Assembly (NCBI GenBank): GCA_016793415.1
Contig: JAEUMC010000940.1
Location: forward strand, 1 to 5,791
DNA from: Devosia sp.
Lineage (GTDB): Bacteria > Pseudomonadota > Alphaproteobacteria > Rhizobiales > Devosiaceae
Length of the DNA: 5,791 bases
Direction of reading: 5' to 3'
Part shown: one piece after another, positions 1 to 5,782 of the stretch
How positions within the stretch are numbered: the first letter of the stretch is position 1
How the letters are laid out: every line of letters begins with the position of its first letter
The notes under the pieces: model-generated
Told to the model about the DNA's origin: nothing
The model's database searches: none
Seen by the model: only the letters and a program-made list of their open reading frames with translations
Translations under genes and position numbers: made by a program

Positions 1-1127
1 TGAGGGTCGAACAGCGGGCGGACCAGGTCGCTGGCGTTGAACACCGCGACGCCGCGTGGGGTATTGCTGGGCGGGGCCCAACCCATTGCCCTGAAGGCCT
101 CCCACAGCGCATTGGCCGAGGCGGAACCACCACCGCCGTACCAGTAGAAGCTGACATTGGTGAGGAACTGCTCGATGTCGACGGCCTCCTCGATCGTTGC
201 CTTGCTCGGGTTGGTCCAGGCTTCGAACTTCTCGGCGATCCAGGCGAGCTGGCCGACGGGCGAGTCGTTCAGCGCATAGCCGAGCGTCTTGGGCCGGGTC
301 GACTGGATGGCGATGTAGCCGTTGCGATCGGCCACCCTGGCGAGGAGTGCGCCGGCTCGCTCCTGCTGTTCGGCGCTGAGAGCCGGGTTCTGCGAGAGGT
401 CTCCGCCCATGAACGAGGCGACGGCGATGACGCTGTCGAGGTCGGTGCCCAAATGCAGGCCAATGGCCCGGCCATTGGTCAGCACGTCGAGCTGCGCCGC
501 GACGTCCGATCCCATATCGGTACCGTGGATGGCGAAGCGGTCGTAGCCGAACTGGTTCAGCAACTCGGCGATGGCAGCCGCGGTTTTGCCGGCAGTCCAG
601 CCGGGCCGGCGTGGGGCAGGGGAGAGGCCGAAGCCCGGGATGGTGGGGATCACCAGGTGGAAGGCATCTTTTGGGTCCGCCGGGTTGGTCAGCGGTTCGA
701 CCAGCTTCAGGTACTCGATGCCTGAGCTGGGCCAGCCATGGCAGAGCACCAGCGGGATGGCATCAGGGTGTTTCGAACGGATGTGGAAGGCGTGCATCTG
801 GGCGCCCTCGAACTCGAGCATGACCTGGTCGTAGCGGTTGAGTTCGGCCTCTTTGGCGCGCCAGTCGAAGGCGGCCCAACGCCCGGCCAGCTGGCGGAGA
901 TAGCCGCCGGGAACGCCGCGTTCCCAGGTATCGGGCGCGACCTCCACCGGCCAGCGCGCGCTGTTGAGGCGGTACTGCAGGTCGGCAATCTCGGCGTCGG
1001 CGATGGCGAGCTTGAATGGCTTGGCGGTGGTCATGGCGGTCTCTCCTCGGGCTGCGGAATGGGCAAGCGCCGGCACGAGCGCTGCGGCGATGGCGGACTT
1101 GATGAGGGATCGACGGGTGATGGGCAT
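1..1127 (-). CDS. Tat-signal epoxide hydrolase (EHN-type alpha/beta hydrolase), C-terminus cut by window edge
   Basis: The gene is open for 375 codons and leaves the window without a stop. It looks like a microsomal-type epoxide hydrolase with the EHN N-terminal domain, a family that opens epoxides to vicinal diols through a covalent aspartyl ester. Residues 1-31 resemble a twin-arginine signal (TRRSLIK at 4-10, then an alanine-rich stretch to about 25). The EHN region covers about 37-120. The oxyanion-hole motif HGWP is at 130-133, the nucleophile elbow GTDMGS at 202-207 with Asp204 as nucleophile, and the conserved block from GYIAIQSTRP (270-279) to DSPVGQLAWI (288-297) follows. Family members usually continue some 40-50 residues further, so the catalytic His lies outside the window. 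The ATG at 1127 has a modest GAGGA 9 nt upstream; a second ATG at 1034 (Met32) has a better one. The substrate cannot be read from the sequence. Export to the periplasm is inferred from the signal. A juvenile-hormone-type or other epoxide hydrolase name would be over-reading. Confidence 0.93.
   Translation of the reverse strand, partial: MPITRRSLIKSAIAAALVPALAHSAARGETAMTTAKPFKLAIADAEIADLQYRLNSARWPVEVAPDTWERGVPGGYLRQLAGRWAAFDWRAKEAELNRYDQVMLEFEGAQMHAFHIRSKHPDAIPLVLCHGWPSSGIEYLKLVEPLTNPADPKDAFHLVIPTIPGFGLSPAPRRPGWTAGKTAAAIAELLNQFGYDRFAIHGTDMGSDVAAQLDVLTNGRAIGLHLGTDLDSVIAVASFMGGDLSQNPALSAEQQERAGALLARVADRNGYIAIQSTRPKTLGYALNDSPVGQLAWIAEKFEAWTNPSKATIEEAVDIEQFLTNVSFYWYGGGGSASANALWEAFRAMGWAPPSNTPRGVAVFNASDLVRPLFDP
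1042..1048 (-). promoter_or_regulatory. Internal Shine-Dalgarno before Met32 of the epoxide hydrolase
   Basis: Read on the minus strand this is GAGGAGA, 7 nt before an in-frame ATG at 1034-1032. It matches the anti-Shine-Dalgarno better than the GAGGA (1141-1137) before the outer start at 1127. Starting here would remove the Tat signal and leave a protein beginning MTTAKPFKL, just before the EHN domain. It is either the true start of a cytoplasmic enzyme or a second start giving two localisations. Confidence 0.5.
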
Positions 1128-1180
1128 TTCGGGTCGTCCTCGCTGTCTGAGTGCCGGCCTCGCCGGCTCCAGAACCATGC

Positions 1181-1217
1181 GCCGGCGCTGCTGACAGAGC
1201 CTGTCAGGAGCGCCGGC
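1181..1217. repeat. 17-bp inverted repeat in the epoxide hydrolase leader
   Basis: The left arm at 1181-1197 (GCCGGCGCTGCTGACAG) and the right arm at 1201-1217 pair over 17 positions with a single G-G mismatch and a 3-nt loop. The core is CTGACAG-AGC-CTGTCAG. No T-run follows on either strand, so it does not look like an intrinsic terminator. It lies 54 nt before the outer ATG of the epoxide hydrolase, where an operator or a leader-RNA hairpin could act. A dispersed palindromic repeat is also possible. Confidence 0.6.
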
Positions 1218-1237
1218 CCGAGGCAGTCCCACGGCCC

Positions 1238-1278
1238 AAAATGCAACATCCTCCGCGGTCTCCCGCGGGGGATGTTGC
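1238..1278 (-). terminator. Likely intrinsic terminator of the cupin gene
   Basis: A 16-bp inverted repeat (arms 1243-1258 and 1263-1278, 4-nt loop, one non-Watson-Crick position) starts 17 nt after the cupin stop. Read on the minus strand it is followed by ATTTTGGG, with the four T at 1241-1238. The T-run is short, but the stem is long and the position is right. It suggests that the cupin transcript ends here and that the epoxide hydrolase is mostly transcribed separately. Confidence 0.7.
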
Positions 1279-1295
1279 TGCTCTTGCCGGATCGG

Positions 1296-1793
1296 TCAGT
1301 CGCGGCTCAGCGGCGGCCCGAGCAGGGTCATGCCGTGGCGGGTGAACACCGCCGCGATTGCGGCCCGGTCGGGGTTTGCGGCGCGCGCCACCGGGCCCAG
1401 TTCCTCGTAGAACTTGTGGCCGCCGCCGGGCACATAGACCACCAGCACTTCAGCCGGCTCGTCGGTGAGGTTGAGGAAAGCGTGCGGCACGCCGGCGGGC
1501 AGATAGACGAAGCCGCCTTGTTCGACGATCTCTGTCTGGTCGCCGCAGCGTACCTTGAACCGCCCCTTCAGCACCTGCAGCGTCTCCTCCTGCAGATGGT
1601 GGACGTGCAGCGGCGGGCCGCCATGCGGCGCCACCTCGACGACGAAATAGTCGAACTTGCCGGCGGTGTCCTCGCCGGTCACCTTGAAGATGAGGTCGCG
1701 CCCAGGGCCCGACTGCAGCCGCAGACCCGCCTCCGGCGTCAGGAACTTCGGCTTGAGCATCACGTCGCTGGATTGTTCGCGTACCACCTGCAT
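1296..1793 (-). CDS. Single-domain cupin protein
   Basis: A 165-residue protein with one cupin barrel. Motif 1 (residues 59-77) carries His63, His65 and Glu70 followed by Gly77, and motif 2 (93-108) carries PAGVPH with His104 and Asn108. Together these give the complete 3-His/1-Glu metal set, so a metal-binding, possibly enzymatic cupin is expected rather than a dead fold. The C-terminal tail (FYEELGPVAR near 128-137, GMTLLGPPL at 154-162) is of the kind seen in quercetinase-like small cupins. The exact reaction (dioxygenase, isomerase or sensor) cannot be decided. No signal peptide is visible, so it should be cytoplasmic. The start at 1793 is supported by AGGGAGG at 1805-1799, 5 nt upstream. 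It is divergent from the LysR gene, the usual arrangement for a LysR target, and is followed by its own terminator-like hairpin. Confidence 0.93.
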   Translation of the reverse strand: MQVVREQSSDVMLKPKFLTPEAGLRLQSGPGRDLIFKVTGEDTAGKFDYFVVEVAPHGGPPLHVHHLQEETLQVLKGRFKVRCGDQTEIVEQGGFVYLPAGVPHAFLNLTDEPAEVLVVYVPGGGHKFYEELGPVARAANPDRAAIAAVFTRHGMTLLGPPLSRD

Positions 1794-1900
1794 TCAGACC
1801 TCCCTGGCGTTGAAGTTGTTGCCATCGCCACATTCGCGCCGCGACCCGCTCGCGTGCTACAGCAAAGACCGATAGGCCGTTTTTCATTTCTGGGGTTGCC
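1794..1900. promoter_or_regulatory. Divergent promoter region between cupin and LysR regulator
   Basis: This 107-bp gap must hold the promoter of the cupin gene (minus) and of the regulator (plus), and LysR-type proteins typically bind such a gap. I see no convincing -35/-10 pair. Two weak symmetric elements are present: CGCGA-N5-TCGCG at 1840-1854, and TGGCG (1805-1809) paired with CGCCA (1826-1830). Neither is a clean T-N11-A LysR box, and in DNA this GC-rich they may be chance. Confidence 0.45.
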
Positions 1901-2806
1901 ATGGAATGGGATGATCTCCGGCACTTCCTCGCCGTGGCGCGCACCGGCAGCCTCACCGATGCGGCGCGGGCGCTCAAAAGCAGCGCCGCGACGGTCGGGC
2001 GGCACGTCGAAGCGCTGGAGGAGAAGCTCGGTGCGCAACTGTTCGAGCGGCGCTCCACCGGGTACCTGCTGACCGAGACCGGCACTGCCGTGCTCGCCAA
2101 GGCGGAAGAGGCCGAGGCCGCGGTGCTGTCGCTCGAACGCGAGACCATGGGCGCCGACCAGCGGCTCGCCGGCCGGGTGCGGGTCGCGACCACCGAAGAC
2201 CTCGCAACCATGGTGATCGTGCCGGCCCTGCCGAGCTTTTGCAGCTACCACCCGCAGATCGCACTCGAGGTGCTGGCGCGGCTCGACCTGTCGAGCCTGA
2301 CGCGTCGCGATGCCGACCTGGCGCTACGGACCGTCCGGCCGGACAAGGGCGAGCTGTTGATGCGGCGGGTGGGGGCAGTCGATCTCGCCGTCTACGCTTC
2401 GCCCGGCTACGTCGTCTCGCGGCAGCTGGAAGAGGGGGCGGTGGATTTCGGCAAGGTCGAGATCATCTCGTGGATCGAGGAGATGGCCAACCTCAGGGGC
2501 GGCGCCTGGCTGGCTGAGCATGCGGCCAGCGCGCGCATCGCGCTGCGCGTCAACACCACGCGACTGCTGTTCGATGCCTGCCGCGCGGGGCTCGGCCTCG
2601 CCATCCTGCCGTGTTTCGGCGCCGACGGCGATCAGGGGCTCGTCTGCGTGGTGCCGCCCGAGCAGGTGATCTCGATCGATGCCTGGCTGGTGATGCATCG
2701 CGACCTCTCGCGGACCGCGCGGGTGCGGGCGGTCGCCGACTTCATCGTCTCGCTGGGGCCGCGGCTGTCGCGCCGGCCGTCCCCGGGCGACCGCGACTGG
2801 CACTAG
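1901..2806 (+). CDS. LysR-family transcriptional regulator
   Basis: A 301-residue protein of normal LysR length. The N-terminal winged helix-turn-helix occupies about residues 3-62, with the helix-turn-helix at about 17-37 (LTDAARALKSSAATVGRHVE) and the typical wing segment FERRSTGYLLTETG at 49-61. A linker helix follows to about 88. The effector-binding domain starts near GRVRVATTED (91-100) and runs to about 287, including the usual RDADLALR element at 136-143 and GLGLAILP near 230-237. It probably binds a small-molecule coinducer and controls the divergent cupin gene, and perhaps its own expression; that follows from the layout, not from a recognised operator. The start at 1901 begins MEWDDLRHFL, the standard LysR beginning, though the ribosome site (TGGGG) is weak. 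The neighbour after the stop is convergent and shares a terminator. Confidence 0.96.
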   Translation: MEWDDLRHFLAVARTGSLTDAARALKSSAATVGRHVEALEEKLGAQLFERRSTGYLLTETGTAVLAKAEEAEAAVLSLERETMGADQRLAGRVRVATTEDLATMVIVPALPSFCSYHPQIALEVLARLDLSSLTRRDADLALRTVRPDKGELLMRRVGAVDLAVYASPGYVVSRQLEEGAVDFGKVEIISWIEEMANLRGGAWLAEHAASARIALRVNTTRLLFDACRAGLGLAILPCFGADGDQGLVCVVPPEQVISIDAWLVMHRDLSRTARVRAVADFIVSLGPRLSRRPSPGDRDWH

Positions 2807-2845
2807 AAAAAGCGCCCCCGCGGGAGACCCGCGAGGGCGGTTTCC
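2807..2845. terminator. Bidirectional intrinsic terminator between LysR and membrane-protein genes
   Basis: Arms 2813-2824 and 2828-2839 form a 12-bp stem with one mismatch (C2818 against A2834) and an AGA loop. Five A precede it at 2807-2811, so minus-strand transcripts from the membrane-protein gene end in a stem followed by TTTTT. Plus-strand transcripts from LysR get GGTTTCC. It begins only a few bases after the LysR stop and 18 nt beyond the stop of the converging gene, so it can serve both. Confidence 0.85.
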
Positions 2846-2857
2846 GATCCTCTGATC

Positions 2858-3238
2858 TCAGGCGAGGGCGCGCGCCCGGCCGAGACCGACCCATTGCAAG
2901 GCGACGAGCGCGGCGACGGCGATCGCCTGGGCGAGGACGAAGGCGACGCCCAGCAGGGTCAGCGGAAAGCTGCCGGCCAGCACGACGATGACGCTGGCCA
3001 CCACCCAGGCACTGTTGACGATGACAATCAGCATGGCGGCGCTGCGCGGCGTCTCCCGCTGCATGCCGACCCAGCCGACAAAGGCCGCAAAGGCGATGAG
3101 GAACAGGCCGAGCGGCAGGGTTGCCGCGGCCGGCAGACCGGTGAGGTCGGCCAGCAGCGCACCGCCGACAGCGAGCAGGGCGCCGGTGGCGGCCGTGGCG
3201 ATGGCGTCGGCAGTGAGGGCAAAGCGGATGAGGTTCAT
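2858..3238 (-). CDS. Small integral membrane protein of unknown function, four predicted TM segments
   Basis: A 126-residue, very hydrophobic protein with four likely membrane segments at about residues 7-30, 38-58, 67-88 and 92-117. A short charged loop (QRETPR, 60-65) separates the two halves and a basic C-terminal tail (GRARA) follows. I know similar unnamed four-helix proteins from alphaproteobacteria but cannot assign a function. No catalytic or ligand motif stands out. The frame is open upstream to an ATG at 3394, but that would overlap the divergent XRE gene and add a hydrophilic, unconvincing leader. The ATG at 3238 has GGAG at 3250-3247, 8 nt upstream, and begins MNLIRFALTADAI directly before the first helix, so it is preferred. 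The divergent XRE/MmyB-like regulator is the obvious candidate controller. Confidence 0.85.
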   Translation of the reverse strand: MNLIRFALTADAIATAATGALLAVGGALLADLTGLPAAATLPLGLFLIAFAAFVGWVGMQRETPRSAAMLIVIVNSAWVVASVIVVLAGSFPLTLLGVAFVLAQAIAVAALVALQWVGLGRARALA

Positions 3239-3356
3239 TTCGGGTTCTCCGTCGGGTTTCGCTAAGTGACGGCGACACATTTCTACCTCCCGCTTCCTCC
3301 TCTCAACTAACGCAGAGGTAATTGAACCGACGCGGCGAGCGGGTAGGGTCGGAGCC
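3239..3356. promoter_or_regulatory. Divergent promoter/operator region for membrane protein and XRE regulator
   Basis: This 118-bp gap separates two divergent genes. It is less GC-rich around 3275-3325 than its surroundings. Two inverted half-sites, TACCTC at 3284-3289 and GAGGTA at 3315-3320, have centres 31 bp apart, about three helical turns. A minus-strand TTGAGA (3306-3301) with TAGAAA (3285-3280) resembles a sigma-70 promoter for the membrane protein, but the 15-bp spacing is short. A plus-strand TTGAAC (3322-3327) with TAGGGT (3344-3349) is a weaker candidate for the regulator. A pseudo-palindrome GTGACGGCGACAC is at 3266-3278. All promoter assignments are tentative. Confidence 0.45.
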
Positions 3357-4163
3357 ATGACACACGCACAAGCCACGGCCTCCGACCGTTCCATCGGCGA
3401 CTATATCCGCGACTGGCGGCAGCATCGGCGCTTCAGCCAGCTCTCCCTGGCGCTGGAGATCGAGCTCAGCCAGAAGCACCTGAGCTTTATCGAAAGCGGC
3501 CGCTCGATCCCGAGCCGCGAGGTGGTGCTGCGCATCGCCTCGGGACTCGGCGTGCCGTTGCGCATTCGCAACCTGATGCTGCTGGCGGCCGGCTACGCGC
3601 CGGTCTATCCGGAGCGGCGGCTCGACCATCCCGACCTGGCGCCGGCGCGCGCGGCGGTCGACCTGGTGCTCAAGGCGTATGAGCCGTACCTCGCTATTGC
3701 CGTCGATCGCGGTTGGAACCTGGTCTCGGCCAATGCCGCGGCGGCGCCGTTCCTGGCGCAGGTGGAGAATCCCGAGCTGCTGCGGGAGCCGATCAATGTG
3801 CTGCGCTTGAGCCTCAGGCAGGATGGACTGGGGCGGCTGATCGTCAACTACGACGAATGGGCACGCGACATCCTGCGCCGGGTGGCGGCGCAGCTCGAGG
3901 CCAGCGGCGATCCTGTCATTGCCGACCTGCTGGACGAGCTGCGGGACATTTCCGGCATCGCGCCTGGGCATGAGGGACACGACCAGCATGGCGGGGTGTT
4001 CGTGCCGATGAAGCTGCGCTTCGGCGACAGGGTGGCGAGCTTCATTTCCACCACCACGGTGTTCGGCACGCCCACGGAGATCACGCTCAGCGAGCTGGTG
4101 ATCGAGGCGTTCCTGCCGGCGGATGCGGAGACGGCAGCGCTGTTGGCGGCGGTGGTGGGGTGA
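3357..4163 (+). CDS. XRE-family regulator with MmyB-like ligand-binding domain
   Basis: A 268-residue protein. Residues 12-70 form a Cro/C1-type helix-turn-helix (SQLSLALEIELSQKHLSFIE at 27-46, then SGRSIPSREVVLRIASGL). Residues about 95-265 match the MmyB-like ligand-binding domain, a PAS-like fold: the segment from AYEPYLAIAVDRGWNLVSAN (107-126) through REPINVLRLSLRQDGLGRLI (143-162) to VNYDEWARDIL is characteristic. From memory, a structurally studied member of this family bound a fatty-acid-like ligand, so a hydrophobic effector is possible here. The length is normal and no domain is missing. The ATG at 3357 has GGAG just before it (only 2 nt spacing) and AGGG further up, so the ribosome site is unusually placed. 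It is divergent from the four-helix membrane protein and likely regulates that gene and itself; this is inferred from the layout. Confidence 0.94.
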   Translation: MTHAQATASDRSIGDYIRDWRQHRRFSQLSLALEIELSQKHLSFIESGRSIPSREVVLRIASGLGVPLRIRNLMLLAAGYAPVYPERRLDHPDLAPARAAVDLVLKAYEPYLAIAVDRGWNLVSANAAAAPFLAQVENPELLREPINVLRLSLRQDGLGRLIVNYDEWARDILRRVAAQLEASGDPVIADLLDELRDISGIAPGHEGHDQHGGVFVPMKLRFGDRVASFISTTTVFGTPTEITLSELVIEAFLPADAETAALLAAVVG

Positions 4164-4184
4164 TTGCTACGGCATCGCGGATGT

Positions 4185-4311
4185 GGCCCCACCCCCTCCC
4201 GGCCTCCCCCATCAAGGGGGAGGTGCTGGGCCAGTGAACCCGGCTCGATCGTGCCTTAACCGCTGAATGGCACCTCCCCCCTTGTGGGGGAGGTTGGGAG
4301 GGGGGAGCCCC
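4185..4311. repeat. Compound G-rich palindromic repeat (REP/BIME-like) between convergent genes
   Basis: Two inverted copies of a roughly 42-bp unit lie at 4185-4226 and 4270-4311, identical at about 33 of 42 positions by my hand alignment. Each unit holds its own hairpin: CCTCCCCC-ATCAA-GGGGGAGG at 4203-4223 and CCTCCCCC-CTTGT-GGGGGAGG at 4273-4293. The 43-bp spacer ends in a smaller GTGCC/GGCAC pairing. The element fills almost the whole gap between the XRE stop and the acetyltransferase stop, where it can act as a bidirectional transcription barrier. The type resembles dispersed palindromes of alphaproteobacterial genomes; copy number elsewhere cannot be seen from here. Confidence 0.8.
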
Positions 4312-4328
4312 GCGCACCGGCGTGACGG

Positions 4329-4781
4329 TTACCCCCGCTTCCACCCATACCAGACGATCGGATCGCCAAAGACCGGGTGCAGTTCGTCGCGCAGATGGAC
4401 CAGCCCGTGCTTCTCATAAAACCGCCGCGCCGCCGTGTTGCCGGGGCGAGTGAACAGGGTGAAGCCATCGGGCATCTGCGCCTTGGCCTCATCGAGCAGC
4501 AGCAGACCGAGGCCAAGCCCCCGCGCCTCGGGGTGCATGAACAGCTGGTCGAGGATGCCGGCTTCCGGCTTGATGGCGAGAAAGCCGATGATCTCCGGGG
4601 CGGCCTCGGCCACGGTCACCTGCCAGCCCTCGGCGATCTCGACGTCCACCCGCGCCCGCAGCCGTTCGAGGCTCGGAAGCTGCGCCGGGCCGACGCCGGG
4701 CAGGCCGGCGCTCAGGTGCCAGATGGCGGCGATGGCGTCGTAATCGCCCGGCGTCGCCGGACGGAGCGAGATGCCGCTCAT
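4329..4781 (-). CDS. GNAT-family N-acetyltransferase
   Basis: A 150-residue single-domain GNAT protein of usual length. It should transfer an acetyl group from acetyl-CoA to an amine of an unidentified substrate in the cytoplasm. The acetyl-CoA motif A is visible at about residues 77-99: strand ILDQLFMHPEAR, then the pyrophosphate-binding loop RGLGLG (87-92) and helix LLLLDEAKAQ. Motif B follows with FTRPGNTAARRFYEKHGL (110-127), including Asn115 and Tyr122 in the usual places. The N-terminal LRPATPGDYDAIAAIW is typical. Its ATG overlaps the stop of the upstream permease gene as ATGA (4781-4778), and there is no clear Shine-Dalgarno of its own, so translational coupling is expected. Ribosomal-protein, antibiotic or metabolite acetylation cannot be told apart. 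Confidence 0.93.
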   Translation of the reverse strand: MSGISLRPATPGDYDAIAAIWHLSAGLPGVGPAQLPSLERLRARVDVEIAEGWQVTVAEAAPEIIGFLAIKPEAGILDQLFMHPEARGLGLGLLLLDEAKAQMPDGFTLFTRPGNTAARRFYEKHGLVHLRDELHPVFGDPIVWYGWKRG

Positions 4782-5725
4782 GCGCTGCGCCGCGCCGAAT
4801 ACTCGGCCAGCACCAGGCCGGCCGCCACGAGGATCGCGGCGATGACGTGGAACAGCTGCAGCGCTTCACCGAGGACGATCACCGAGCCGACGGTGCCGAA
4901 CAGCGGGATCAGGTTGACGAACAGGCTGGCGCGGTTGGAGCCGATCAGCTCGACGCCACGGACATAAAGCAGCTGCGAGATCACCGAGGGAAAGACGATC
5001 GTGTAGGCGGCGATCAGCCAGCCCTGCAGGTCGATGGCGGCGAGGTTGGCGGGGAGGTTCGCCGTGCCGTTGCCCAGCGCCCCCTGGTAGACGAACGAAG
5101 CGATGATGGCGCCGGTGCAGGTGGCGACGAGGAAGCTGGTCCAGTGGGTCTGCGGCCGCCAGCGCAGCGCGATCGAATAGATGGCGTAGGCGAAGCAGGC
5201 GAGGATGACGAGCAGGTCGCCGAGGTTCACTTCCAGCGTCAGGATGCGGGTGAGGTCGCCATGGGTGGCGATGATGGCGACGCCGACGATGGTGATCACG
5301 ACGCCGAGCAGCTGCAACCCGCGCACGCGGGTGCGGAACAGGGCGAAGTTGAGGATGATGACGAAGATGTTGACCGCCACCTGCTCGAGCGAGGTGTTGA
5401 CGCCCGAGGTGTAATAGGCGGCGACGTAGACCAGCACGTTGAAGGTGGCGAAGCCGACAGCGCCATAGAACAGGTAGAGCCACCACCTGGCCCGGATCAC
5501 CGGCCAATCGCGCTTCAGCGGGCCGATGGCGAAGGGCAGCACCAGCAGCAGTGCGCCGGTCCAGCGCAGGATCATCAGCGAATGCGCATCGATATGGCCG
5601 ACGGCCAGCTTGCCGGCGACGACATTGCCGCCCCAGAACAGCGTGGTGAGGATGAGGATCAGGTACGGGCGGTCCATCAGGGCGTGGAACGCACGGTTGC
5701 CGGTCATGGCAGAGGAATTGGTCAT
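4778..5725 (-). CDS. EamA/DMT-family permease
   Basis: A 315-residue membrane protein with about ten hydrophobic segments in two EamA repeats, roughly residues 20-155 and 168-308, the standard layout of drug/metabolite-transporter permeases. Family features are LFWGGNVVAGKLAVGHID (29-46), LMILRWTGALLLVLPFAI (50-67) and, in the second half, NLIPLFGTVGSVIVLGE (271-287). Substrates in this family range from amino acids to drugs and are not predictable here; export is the usual direction. Three in-frame ATGs are possible at 5725, 5707 and 5677, and none has a good Shine-Dalgarno. The last (Met17, MDRPYL) sits directly before the first helix, so the start is uncertain by up to 16 residues. The gene is first in a coupled pair with the acetyltransferase. 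Confidence 0.94.
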   Translation of the reverse strand: MTNSSAMTGNRAFHALMDRPYLILILTTLFWGGNVVAGKLAVGHIDAHSLMILRWTGALLLVLPFAIGPLKRDWPVIRARWWLYLFYGAVGFATFNVLVYVAAYYTSGVNTSLEQVAVNIFVIILNFALFRTRVRGLQLLGVVITIVGVAIIATHGDLTRILTLEVNLGDLLVILACFAYAIYSIALRWRPQTHWTSFLVATCTGAIIASFVYQGALGNGTANLPANLAAIDLQGWLIAAYTIVFPSVISQLLYVRGVELIGSNRASLFVNLIPLFGTVGSVIVLGEALQLFHVIAAILVAAGLVLAEYSARRSA

Positions 5726-5746
5726 CGGGGCCGTCTGGTTCGAGCA

Positions 5747-5776
5747 TCGGCCGCCATCCGGAAAGATGGCGGCCGA
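5747..5776. repeat. Perfect 12-bp hairpin upstream of the permease gene
   Basis: Arms 5747-5758 (TCGGCCGCCATC) and 5765-5776 are exact reverse complements with a 6-nt loop. There is no T-run on either side, so an intrinsic terminator is not supported. It ends 21 nt before the permease ATG at 5725 and could be a leader hairpin, an operator, or part of a larger element continuing beyond the window. Confidence 0.6.
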
Positions 5777-5782
5777 AGGAGG
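5776..5782 (+). promoter_or_regulatory. Possible ribosome binding site for a plus-strand gene beyond the right edge
   Basis: The plus strand reads AAGGAGG, a near-perfect Shine-Dalgarno, with only 9 bases left in the window after it. A start codon at or just past the edge would be at suitable spacing, which would make that gene divergent from the permease. Chance occurrence cannot be excluded. Confidence 0.3.

Noticed and set aside
1840..1854. CGCGA-N5-TCGCG as a LysR operator
   Set aside because: It is symmetric and well placed but lacks the T-N11-A pattern, and CG-rich short palindromes are frequent by chance in this composition. It is noted in the intergenic entry only.
738..2072. Plus-strand open frame of 444 codons
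   Set aside because: It lies antisense to the epoxide hydrolase and cupin, crosses their intergenic hairpins and runs into the LysR gene. Its protein has no recognisable domain; it is a high-GC shadow frame.
1450..2211. Minus-strand open frame of 253 codons
   Set aside because: It overlaps the cupin in another frame and the LysR gene antisense; its composition is Arg/Ala-rich, typical of a shadow.
3239..3394. Upstream extension of the membrane-protein gene to an ATG at 3394
   Set aside because: It would overlap the start of the divergent XRE gene and add 52 mostly hydrophilic residues. The ATG at 3238 has a good Shine-Dalgarno and sits right before the first helix.
3303..3989. Minus-strand open frame of 228 codons
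   Set aside because: It is antisense to the well-supported XRE/MmyB-like gene, and its protein is low-complexity Arg/Gln-rich without family features.
4377..4967. Plus-strand open frame of 196 codons
   Set aside because: It is antisense to the acetyltransferase and the end of the permease, both clearly recognisable families.
4866..5747. Minus-strand open frame of 293 codons
   Set aside because: It overlaps the permease in another frame; the product is Arg/Pro/His-rich with no membrane segments, as expected of a shifted reading of a GC-rich gene.
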